Shown in pieces: positions 27,379 through 38,900 of a DNA stretch of 64,000 bases; the first letter of the stretch is position 1; every line of letters starts with the position of its first letter. The translations under genes and the position numbers were made by a program. Location: positions 21,005,501-21,069,500 of the forward strand of contig CM049405.1 of the NCBI GenBank assembly GCA_026929865.2. Reading direction: 5' to 3'. This stretch comes from Hyperoplus lanceolatus (lineage: Eukaryota; Chordata; Actinopteri; Uranoscopiformes; Ammodytidae). A model generated the notes under the pieces. The model ran no database searches and had not been told where the DNA came from. It was given only the letters and a program-made list of their open reading frames with translations.

Positions 27379-27380
<2 letters not shown>

Positions 27381-27616
27381 TGTTTTTTTTGTGTACGGAT
27401 TCTAATGGTTTCTGCCAGTTCAGAGCAATGGCACTGCTGGATTTAGATTTCTCTTTGGTTCATTCACTGCATTTTGTTAATTATTGAAAATAAACTATTA
27501 CCACTACTGGATTTGAAAGCATTCTTAGTTTACAGCATGTATTCACACCTGCCTAAAACTTTTGCACAGTACTTAGAAAAATATATTAGATATATATCAA
27601 TATATCAACAAAAAAA

Positions 27617-27918
<302 letters not shown>

Positions 27919-29596
27919 TTTACTAGTGGCTGAAACTCACAAAGATTTCAAGAGGAATGGCCAAGACCCATGAGAAACATTTGCTGAAATTACATTGGGT
28001 TAAAAATGTGCAAGTGGAAGACGCTGGATCCATTATGTTGTATTGGAGATGTTGAAGGAACTGTTCAGAGTTCTCATTGTTTATTGGAGATGCCAGATGA
28101 AGGACGATGAATTATTCTGTGGAAATTTAAGCCGCCTATTATCTCCAGCAACATATTTGTCTTGTGTATGACATGAGGACTTGGTGTTGATAGAGGTTTC
28201 ATGTTCAACCACGCATTTTTTTATGTTTAGGCTTTAGAGCGCTGCCGCTGTCATTCCCCTGAACATGCAGGCAATGTGCTGATTCATGGACGGCATTCCT
28301 GTGGCCAGAACACTGTCCAGTCAGCTCCAGGAATTACACACAGACTTAAACACACAGACACTCACAAACTACTCAGAAAATGCGTTGGATGACTTTGCTA
28401 TCGGTGTGAGCATCCCTGTTTTTTCTCCTCCAAGTCTGTTTTATGTATTTTTATACAAACTAAATCTGACAAGCTACCAAGGTCATCCTAGGATATCGTC
28501 AAAGTAACTGATAACAAGATGATGACATTGTCAGGGCTGATTGGCTGAACAGGCCAGCTAAAGTTTGTTTTCAGGCTGTGCACAGAACTCACTTATTTGT
28601 AACTTTTCTGTCAAATGCAAATGTATGCCGTCGCCAGAACCTTTTTGAGACATGTTGCACGCAAGAAGACACTGACTAATCAAAAAACAGCTTTTGACTA
28701 GAAGGTGTCTTGTGTGCAGCAATGACGATTTATCTACAAGTCTGTTAGATTTTACAATTTATACACTGGATTAGGGCTGGGCGATATGGGCTAAAATCAA
28801 TATCTCGATATTTTTTTTTTACTATATCTCGATACACAATATATATCTCGATATATTTCAAATCTCCTCTAGAGCACATCCTAAATGCTCAATTTAATTT
28901 ATTTTTTGCATAACATCACACCAGTAATATGATTTAAATAGTCCCTACAAAATGTGTCTGCACTAACGATGCATTAGGCTACATGAAACAACATCTTATT
29001 TATATTCTTTAGTGCTTTCTATTGGAACAATTTAAAACTTACACATGGCAAAGAGTTTGCACATTGTATTGATTATTCCACATCCTTCCACTCCCATACA
29101 ATGGATCCAGCATTATTTTATTTGGAAACAGTTTTTTCCATCTTCTGTTAATCTGTAAACTGAAAACACTAATTATGACTCATTACAACCACTTACTAAT
29201 TGTTTATCACCACTATTCCCCTGAAGATAGCAGCCACACTTTAAATGCAGAACAGGTTTTGCTCCATAATAGTATGTGTATAAAAGGCTCTGACATTTAT
29301 AATGGTTACTGTCGCTTTAAGAGCAGTTGCTCCCAGTCTATAGTGTACAGGTGAAACTCGAAAAATTAGAATATCGTGCAAAAGTTCATTTATTTCAGTA
29401 ATTCAACTTTAAAGGTGAAAATAATATATTATATAGACTCATTACATTCAAAGTGAGATATGTGAAGCCTTTATTTGTTATAATTGTGATTATTATGGGT
29501 TACAGTTTATAAAAAACCCAAATTCAAAATCTCAGATAATTAGAATATTACATAAAATCAATAAAAAAGTTTTTTAAATACAGAAATGTCAGCCCT

Positions 29597-29803
29597 CTAG
29601 AAAGTATAATCATGCATATGTACTAAGTACTTGGTTTGGGCCCCTTTTACATGAATTCTTGCCTCAATGCGGCGTGGCATGGATGCTATCAGTCTGTGGC
29701 ACTGCTGAGTTGTTATGGAAGCCCAGGTTGCTTTGATGTGGCCTTCAGCTCGTCTGTATTGTTGGGTCTGGTGTGTATCATCTGCCTCTTGACAATACTC
29801 CAT
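29597..29803 (-). pseudogene. Tc1 transposase C-terminal remnant (left arm)
   Basis: The frame ends QCHRLIASMPRRIEARIHVK followed by GAQTKYLVHMHDYTF, the usual C-terminus of this Tc1 lineage. It abuts the left terminal repeat. Everything upstream of the third catalytic region is degraded or rearranged. Confidence 0.85.
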
Positions 29804-30389
29804 AGTTTCTCTAAGGAGTTCAGGTCAGGAGAGTTGTCTGGCCATTCATGCACAGTAATACCATGGTCAGTCAACCAGTTACCAGTGGTTTATGGTACTG
29901 TGGGCAGGTGCCAAGTCTAGCTAGAAATGGAAATTGTCATCACCATAAAGCTTGTCAACAGACAGAAGCATGAAGTGCTCTAAAATCTTCTGGTTGATGG
30001 CTGTGGTGACTTTGGACTTGATAACACAGTGGACTAACAGCAGCAGATGACATGATACCTCAAATCATCACTGATCCAAATTAAATGTTACGTTTCATTT
30101 GGAAATCAAGGTCCCACAGTCTAGAGAAATAGTGGAGGGGCACAAAATCCAAGGGGCTTGAAGACCACTGTCAAGTTTCAACAGTCAGTGATGATTTGAG
30201 GCACCATGTCATCTGATGGTGTTGGTCCACTGTGTTATCAAGTCCAAATTCACCACAGCTGCCTACCAGGAAATTTTAGAGCACTTCATGCTCCTGTCTG
30301 TTGACAAGTTTTATGGAGATGCTGAATTACTTTTTCCAGCAAGACTTGACACCTGTCCACAGCGCCAAAACCACGAGTAACTGATTGAC

Positions 30390-30655
30390 TAACCATGGTA
30401 TTACTGTGCATAAATGGCCAGACAACTCTCCTGACCTGAACCCAATAGAGAAACTATGGAGTATTGTCTAGAGGCAGATGAAACACACCAGACCCAACAA
30501 TACAGACGAGCTGAAGGCCACTATCAAAGCAACCTGGGCTTCCATAACACCTCAGCAGTGCCACAGGCTGATAGCATCCATGCCACGCCGCATTTAGGCA
30601 ATAATTTGTGCAAAAGCGGCCCAAATGTACTTAGTACATATGCATGATTATGCTT
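30390..30655 (+). pseudogene. Tc1 transposase C-terminal remnant (right arm)
   Basis: This is the mirror image of the left-arm remnant, with HQTQQYRRAEGH readable and several frameshifts after it. It abuts the right terminal repeat and has diverged independently of the left arm. Confidence 0.8.
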
Positions 30656-31388
30656 TCTAGAGGGTCGACATTTCTGTATTTAAAATCCTTTTTGTATTGA
30701 TTTTATGTAATATTCTAATTTTCTGAGATTTTGAATTTGGGGTTTTCATAAGCTGTAAGCCATAATAATCACAATTATAACAAATAAAGGCTTCACATAT
30801 CTCACTTTGAATGTAATGAGTCTGTATAAGATATTATTTTCACCATTTAGGTTGAATTACTGAAATAAATGAACTTTTGCACGATATTCTAATTTTCCGA
30901 GTTTCACCTGTATAAGTTAAGTTTCATTTTCTGCCTGTTAGTCCGAGAGAGAGACTCATGCGAGCCAGCAGGTGGCTCATCATCCCTCTGTTACCTGCCT
31001 TATTGTTTAATTCTCCTGTATTGAGTTTGTGAAAATAAAACTGTAAGACAATCAGAGGATTTAAATTAATATGGCTGAGAATGATATAGTCTAAAGAAAG
31101 CAAAGTCTCATCATCATCATTCCTTGCATTCTAACCGATGCACCATTCCTGGATGCTATTCATACCTATTGATCTAGCCCTCCTGCATTATCACTAAAAC
31201 ACTATGTTTTATTTTATAAAAAATACTCGCAAATGTAGCCTACTTTACATAGACTTTTAGTTAATAAACGGTGTGCACCTCCCTTGGTGCTGACATGGAC
31301 CTATGAGGCTGCCCGTAATAAATGTGATGCCGTGGTTGTGTGACGTTGGATCAGAAACTCTCTGTGAAGTCGGAGTAATCCGCCAGGC

Positions 31389-31568
31389 TCTGTACAGCGG
31401 CCGCTTATGCTGTCAAGCGCCCGCCTCCCCCGTTCTTTCGCATGTGTAGCCACTAGCCTTCCTCTCATAAGGACCAGGGCAGGCTGTGGTGTACAGCGGC
31501 CGCTGCTGTCATGTGCACCCGCCTCCCCCGGTCGATCGCCTGTGTGCTTCTTCTCATAAGCACGGACC
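31389..31568. repeat. CpG-rich tandem duplication, about 100-bp period
   Basis: Two units share TGTACAGCGGCCGC, then CCCGCCTCCCCC, then CTCATAAG. The GTACAGCGGCCGC cores start at 31392 and 31491. They lie in the CpG-rich interior of the hAT-like element. Confidence 0.8.
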
Positions 31569-32196
31569 TACAAAAAAGGTCCAAGCAATGAACGACGGCC
31601 ACCATCGCCGTCTTTCGGCCCCTCCACCCACTCTTTCGGCTGTCATAAGAGCACAAGAGCCCTCGTCTTTTTTTCTCCCCCTGGCCTCTCGTTGTTTTCA
31701 CATGGCGATAAAAGTAAACACACAGGGTGCACTGCAGACTACGTCACAGATGCGCGCCCAGGAGACTCTGGTTGGGAGGAGGGAGTGAGTGAGTTGCCAT
31801 TGCACGATGTGAGTCTGAGAGTCAGAGAGCCACAGGAAAGAGCGAGAGAAGCGAACACCAGCGAGTTTGCCGGTTGCAAAGTTCAGTGACCTTTCTTTTT
31901 TGTATTTTTATTCTGCTCCACCTACAAGCCTATTGTTAATGTGCATTAGCACTCACCTCTCCTGTTGTATTGGTAGTTAAATTATATCATACTTTAACTG
32001 AACATTGGTTATATTTTCTATAAGGATAATTATTATCGTTTTATGGCCCAGCTCTACTCTAGAATCAAAAAGTTAAATACATCAATTCTAATTGATATTG
32101 GTCCAAAAGCACAGATTCAAGCAGACAAATCTTTTCATTTTAAATTTTGACTTACAGCAATTTAGAGCAGAAATAGTTTGACTTTTAGAAGAACAG

Positions 32197-32325
<129 letters not shown>

Positions 32326-33040
32326 GTGGGTCAGAGGAGATCAGTATTAATTTAATTCCTGTTTGAAGCCAGAGTTAGCTTAGGGTAACGCCTAGCTGAG
32401 CGAAAAGCCTAATCAAGTTGGAAATGGCAATCCTGTCTGTAGAACAAAAAATCCTTTCAATTTAGCGATATTGCTCAAAAGTAACAACCTGTCAGTGCAC
32501 GGATGATAATAGTGAATTGTCACCCCACGCAGTTAACGGTTAAATGATCTGACTTGGATGGTTTCAGCCTTTCTGCTAGGCTGTGATGACGCGACAGCTC
32601 TTTCCAGCTAGTGTCTTTTCCCATAGGGTTTGATATTCATTCTTGCTTTGTGTATGAGCTAATCCCCTTCTCTATGCTCTGTGGCTGAATGAGGAAGGCT
32701 GCTGGAGGGAGGGGTACATTTACTACTGCAACACTGCCAACTATATAGTCGGCTGCAAACCATTTCAGCTCTTTGGATAGCACTGTACCACCCCCTGCTG
32801 GCTGACAAGCTGTGACATGCCAATATACACCAGCCTCATAAAAAGCATTTACATATGTGTTCATGGGATGGTGTTAATGAGGCAGCATATTATTTGTTGA
32901 GCCCTACATGTCTTCACATTGACTAGTCAAATGATTGTGGGTTTGAGTATTCCATTTCAGGCATGCCAGCCTCGATGCTGGGAGTAGAAAGTGAAGCAGC
33001 AGAGCCAAAACTGATACATCGGAAACAAATTCCACTCCAG

Positions 33041-34168
33041 GGGCCTCATTTATGAAGCTTGCAGCGCACAAAAACCTTGCGTAGATGGAAAGAAATGTGC
33101 GGGAAAATGTGCGGTGACAAACGTTGGTATTTATAAAAACATTCTTTGCAGAGAAGTGTGCGTATTCCTACGCCAACTTTCGACCATGCGTAGAGCTACC
33201 ACAACGTTTTCCTGACTCGGGGAATCAGCGACACTAAATGGAAACACCACGAAATAAAGCTCAGTCATCAGAAAAACACAGACAAATGATGCTTGGCACC
33301 CAATATATTTTGTCAATAAAATGTATAAGCTTACCTATAGTTACGAATATATGGCTACTGTAGTCTATGGCATGCAGCTGTGATGTAGGTTGAATTAGTT
33401 ATCAAGTAGCCTAGGTCTACATGTTTTGGTTATATTTTATACGTTGAATATTATAGCGCTACTTTATAATAATATCCTATACGTCGGGAGGTGTTTCCGT
33501 GAGTGGCCAGCGGGAGAGCACATTTTAAGAGTTGTGTAAAAAGTAGTTTTGTACAAAGTTAAGCCTAACATATATTAATTAAAACTGTATATTTCTTTAG
33601 ATAAAATCATGTTATGAATTCAGCAAATCATTACACGCATCTCTTTCCCATAACAATTCACCCTGGAAGATTAAACTATAATCTGACGTTGTTGGAAATG
33701 TGTGGATCTCACGGGAGATACTACAGGTACGCTAATACGTGATATTGCATACAGCACAAAGTTAGGCGAAACTGCTTTACAAAGAAGACTATTGGCCTAA
33801 CGACTGTGCCAATCATGAGCACGCGGGCGCGCGACAGCTACTGCAGCACATGCACGTCACAGGCTTTCTTCCTTCACAGTTGCTTTCTTTGCGGCCGGTT
33901 CCCTCACTTCTTTCCCCATGTCAGTCAAAATTCCGCGCTTATTAAGAGCGTCATCATATTCAGGAGCTATTTAGCATTCGCCATGTATAGTAGATTGTGG
34001 GATGAAACTGGGAGGTGAAGTGGGAGGACACGGGGTGGAGATCGTCTGCGCACAATTCACCGCAGGTGGGTATTTATAAAGGGAAGATTTCTGCGCAGCA
34101 CATTTCTGGCTTTGTGCGGACGCAATGTTTTGGGAGGGTTTCTACGCACACCGTTATAAATGAGGCCC
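33041..34168. mobile_element. Harbinger-like non-autonomous element
   Basis: The ends are GGGCCTCATTTATGAAGC at the left and, reversed, GGGCCTCATTTATAACGG at the right, flanked by CAG at 33038-33040 and 34169-34171. The subterminal regions carry related phrases in opposite orientation (TGTGCG and GCGTAGA against TCTGCGCAG and CTACGCACA). It is 1128 bp with no transposase. Size and duplication match the Harbinger-like element at 11.3 kb, but the internal sequence differs. Confidence 0.8.
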
Positions 34169-34280
34169 CAGATCTTTGTTCACACAAGCAGAGTAATCAC
34201 TTTCTGACCAAACAATAGTGGTCCAATGTAATTCTGCAAGTGTACAGGGTTAGCCAACCATACCCCCCCAATACATGAAT

Positions 34281-34729
34281 GGCGCTTTCCACAAAATGGT
34301 ACCGGCTCTACTCTACTGTACTAGCTTCTTTTGGTTTTCCACTTTGAAAAAGTACCTTGTACCACCTGGTATCTGTACTTCTTTCCAGGGACCAGGCACT
34401 AAACATTGACTTTAAACATTGCAGACCAGTGATTGGTCAGAGCTTTGTTGTATGACATGGCAGGTTTCTCTGAGCGGCAAAGGAACGTTACTTCATCCAA
34501 AAACAAAATGTGCAAATAATAACCCTGATGAAGACAAATGCATAGAGTATGCCTTTCTATGCCATAGACACTAACGTTAGCCGCTAATGCCACTATGATG
34601 TCCAGCTACAAAAACAACTGTGCTATCATTGGGTACTATCTTGCAATGGAAACCGACTTCCAGAAAAGGACCAGCTACCAAACGAGATAAGAGTAGAGTA
34701 CAGCTGGTAACATTTAATGGAATAGCGCC
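34281..34729. mobile_element. MITE with GGCGCTTTCCA ends
   Basis: The left end GGCGCTTTCCACAAAATGGT continues with ACCGGCTCTACTCTACT. It is mirrored at the right end, which reversed reads GGCGCTATTCCATTAAATGT and, after a few bases, has CTGTACTCTACTC. These are imperfect inverted repeats of about 40 bp. It is about 450 bp with no coding capacity, and lies only about 110 bp from the Harbinger-like element. Superfamily not determined. Confidence 0.7.
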
Positions 34730-35378
34730 CTAAGAAAGTACATTTCCTTTTTAACGTGTTTGGACCTGCAATGATTCCAAGTAACTTTGCTTCAACAAGA
34801 CACCAAGACAAACAATCAATCTACTCCCTTAAGCTGCCAGACAGAGATGAGATAAGGATAGCTTGCAGACTTAATGAAGATGTGTATTCAAAGAGAAGCA
34901 ACAAGTGACTCAGCGGACTTTCTGAATCTTTTTCACCTGTCAGATATTTTTTTGGCACAACAAAGACATGGGATGTGGAGTATGGGATTAATTAGCTGCA
35001 TTCTGGCAGGCACGGATCACTTATCAGGAATCCAACCGTACAACAGGAGCTCTATGAAGGAACTTTTTTTGAGGTTTAATTGGGAGTGAGGCATGCAGGG
35101 GCTCTAGTGGCCCTTTTTTTTTCCACCAGATGGCAGTGTATCCAAGCTTAAATCAGCCAGCATTGTGTGAACATGCTGGATTGATTCTTTAAACTATTTC
35201 AGAATAAGCCATGCAAGTGTTTGCTTTCTGATTTCTGAATGTAAATATTACACATCGGATGTCTATATATTTTTTTAATGAACTTGTCTGTACTTCCTGA
35301 CAACCTGGTATATTGTAATAATCTGTTTTTAATTTTTCTTTCTTTCATGTTTCCCTATGGCCTTCCCTTTTGCTGTTA

Positions 35379-35386
35379 CAGGTAAG
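35379..35386 (+). promoter_or_regulatory. candidate zero-length (recursive) splice site
   Basis: A strong pyrimidine-rich run (TTTCATGTTTCCC, CCTTCCCTTTTGCTGTTA) leads to CAG immediately followed by GTAAGA. A 3' splice site and a 5' splice site are therefore abutted with no exon between. It is inside tsc22d1 intron 1, 15.5 kb from the donor and 10.3 kb from the acceptor. Juxtaposed CAG|GTAAG is the signature of recursive splicing. Chance occurrence in a 25.8 kb intron is quite possible. Confidence 0.35.
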
Positions 35387-38300
35387 ACTTTTTATTTTAT
35401 TTTTGTTTTGACCCACTTCTGATTGCATTAGTGTGGATAAGTGCTATAGACGCCAGGTTATAAGAGGGCAGACACTGTCTGCTGCTGTTACAAGGACCTC
35501 TGATTCTGAACCAGCTGCCCTCATTGTACTTGTATGTATACAATGTTTGGTTCACTAACATCAGACAGTGAGGAATCTAGCTTGATCAATTGCTTATTTA
35601 GAAAGAAGCAAAGACAATCCATCCTATTTAAGGAGTTCCTGATTTAATATTGACCATAAGTTACAAAGGAGTTACAGGGCTTCTTAATTTGTATTTGCTT
35701 TGTATCTGGAAATGACTATATATCGAGCACTTATTTTGTAGCTGTAAGCTGTTCTTATGATAGCTCTGCTGTCGTCAGAGGTTTAGCCCCTGGCGGTGGA
35801 ATCGTCATTACTTGAGCCACTCACTGCTCTGTCCTCTTCCCTTCACTTGTAATCTTGCATCACGCACGCGACACACACACACACGCCCAACCCCCCCCCC
35901 CCGAGGCCGAGTTATTGATTTGATGAACTCTCCCTGACCTGTTTTACCATCTAATTTAAAAGGCAAAGAACTAGGACTGCCAGCCATGGTGTGGAATTCA
36001 TCTCACCGGGTAGTTAACTGAGGTATTACTGTTAACACCGACTGGACATAAAATAAAGAGATGAGGCTATGCAGCACATTTCAAGAAAAGACATGTCGGT
36101 GATGTAGAGGGCTTACTTTGATCTTTAACGTTAGGCTTTAGATCCTCCCCTTTTGGAACAAAGCAAATGCTGAGAAGGTTATTATATTTTTTTCATGAAA
36201 ACTGGCAACAGTAAAAATAAAAATGTGCATAGATAAACTCTCTGCCATAATAAAAAAATTATTTGCCAAATAGGCACTTTTGCTTTCTACTTTGAAACCA
36301 AATCCTCTGTCATCGTCTTTTTAAACTCTCTTCTCGCCACGCGATGACACTCCGCTGCACTTTGTCACGACCCTGCTCCGAGCAGACACTTTCGGTTTAA
36401 TTGTTTTCCAAATATGAATAACTTGTGCGCCATGCCGCTGACAAACTAAATGGTGTTAATGTCCATCAAAAAATGAAAAAACACAATGTGGCCGGCAGGA
36501 AAGTTATGTAATCGGTGTGTGCGCCTCAACACCATGAAACAATATCACGGCATCCCTACATAGAACACAGAGCAGGATCCAGATTCATTTTCCCTTGATC
36601 TGACTTCATCAACGGTCATTATCTGAACCAGAAATATATGGTGGCGCACTCTCCATTTATTTCCCCAGGGGTCAGTGACGGATCAATTCTACATTAACGC
36701 CCCAGAGATCAAATGAACTGCGGTCAGAGTCAGGTCAGAGAGGCTCAAACAAATTGGAGAAATAATCCACCAGCAAAAGCAAAGTGAAAGTTATGAAAAG
36801 TTGTGGGTGCACATCTTGTAATTAGATAACTAATGCTGTGTCTTCAATTGGATAAAGTCGCTCTAGTCAGGGGAGATGTTTTTGGAATTGTAAACTTACT
36901 AAGAGAGGCAAAGGACCTCTGCTGATGCTGTCAATCGTATTGGCCAAAAAAGAAATCACATTAGGAGTGCAGCCGCCCACTTTACAGATTGTGCTGAGAC
37001 CTGTCCAGGGAGACTGGTTGAGGTGAAGGCTAGGGCCATGAGGGCCAGAGAGAAGGATGACTCGGTTACTCTGGCGCTTCTGTGAAGTATTCGGACAAAA
37101 ACAGCCTCCCACCACCAGCCAACAGAAACAGAGGTATTCTGTAAGCCACTGGGCTGTGTTGCAACAGGGTGTGTTGTAAAGCATTATGACCCAGACATCA
37201 GTTTCTAATCTTTCTCCCTTCATCATACTAAGAGATGAGTCAAGACTAGACCAAAAAAAAGATTACATTCAAAGAGGGAGATAAACAGGAATTTCCTCAA
37301 TTTTTCAGGAGCATTTTGAGTTCAAGACTTTTAAAATGAGGAGATTTTCCCCAAGTACTTTCTAAGATGTAGTTTTACCAGTTTCAACAACTTCAAACTG
37401 GCAGAAGCTGACTTGAGAAGGTTTCTCAGAAAAGTCTGGGACACAACAGGTATATATTAATTTGGTTTCCTACAGGCTTTATATGACTTGTAGATCTACT
37501 GTACATACCGTATATAAACATTTAAAAAAAAAAGTAACCAAACAATAGATGTAAGACAATACTATTTACAGTGACCTGTTTCGAAGATACATTTTGACTT
37601 CACTCATTTATAATTTCAACTACTAACTAACATGGGATGATATAAGATTTTATGGTGAAGTGTGATAACTAACACTCACAACCTGTTGATGATGGGGAAT
37701 TTCCATACTTGAAGTGCAATCAGATGTATGTAAAGCAGAATAAAAATGTATAGTAAAATTGGATTTTTTTGATATTCCACATTTTGACATGAAGTCAGTT
37801 CTGAATTTTACTGTGTTTCTGCGTTGGCTGTTTAAGGAAGGTTCTGTTTTTATAAGGAGATTTGAAAAACTACGTTCTCCCTCCAACCCCAGGACGTGCC
37901 TTCCCTACTTGTCTGTATTGCTGCGGTTGGCATTATTTTTGCCCTCTGTTGTCTGGACTCAGAGCGCTGTGTGTTCTTAGGCTGCTAATCCTTTTAATGC
38001 CAGGTTTCACTCCACATTACTCAAACCTGCTGCTCACACACACTTATGTAACGTGTGTTGTGTGTGTGTGTGTGTGTGAGGGGGAGAGTGGGGAGCCGTT
38101 GTCTGCTGAACAACGTACTACCAAGAGCAATTTGCAGCAGAAGAAGGGTCACCAGCTATAATTGTGACCTGGTTTCATTTCAGTAGTCTTTAATCATTTC
38201 TAGGGATGTTCTTGGACCTGTTTGTGCATGTCCAGCCCATTTGCTGGATGTTATTTGCAGTTTCCCTGTGTGTTTATGGGCAGAATAATCACTGGTGCTT

Positions 38301-38713
38301 GAGATTGATCAGATAGTCCACTAGATCTACTGTAGTGTGACGTGGGAGAGGATTAGGTTTCATTATTTTGTGTAGCCTACAGTTTGCTCTCTAAGTTGAT
38401 TATTGAACCAGTGCACAACCATGTACTGTATCTTACAAATCAATGCACTTGAGCAAAAACCTGGTATTTCCCACAAATCTTACCTGTAAATTGTTGAATT
38501 TAGTGAAAAGGACAATCACAATATTGAGTTTGATTATCAAATAAAATGTGTCGTCAGAGTAAAAAAAAAAAGAGTGGTGCAAAAAATGTATTTGTCTTCT
38601 TTGCATCCGTTCTCCATCCGTCCGTGACTATTTGAAGACAGTACTGATGCTGAGGCGGTGGATCGAGGCCATTCTAGCTCTTGCTCTGGATGACTCTCTC
38701 CCTCCTTCTCTCC

Positions 38714-38900
<187 letters not shown>

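Larger units (their letters stand above)
29348..30910. mobile_element. Tc1-like element rearranged into a near-complete palindrome
   Basis: The ends are CAGGTGAAACTCGAAAAATT at the left and, reversed, CAGGTGAAACTCGGAAAATT at the right, with TA at 29346-29347 and 30911-30912. The two halves (about 29348-30115 and 30135-30910) are inverted copies of the 3' half of the element. The transposase C-terminus (HQTQQYRRAEGH) appears on the minus strand at 29597-29803 and on the plus strand at 30456-30600. The first catalytic region and the DNA-binding domains are absent. The outer size (1563 bp) stays within the normal Tc1 range. Confidence 0.88.
28772..32056. mobile_element. hAT-like non-autonomous element hosting a palindromic Tc1
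   Basis: The left end TAGGGCTGGGCGATATGGGC matches in reverse the right end GCCCAGCTCTA (TAGAGCTGGGC). The TAGGGCTGGGCGATATGG start is common in fish genomes. Subterminal TATCTCGATA repeats (three within 28800-28860) fit hAT architecture. About 1.7 kb remains once the Tc1 at 29348-30910 is removed. A CpG-rich stretch at 31300-31870 lies inside. I could not find a clean 8-bp target duplication (left flank CACTGGAT, right flank CTCTAGAA), so the borders and superfamily are provisional. Confidence 0.6.
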
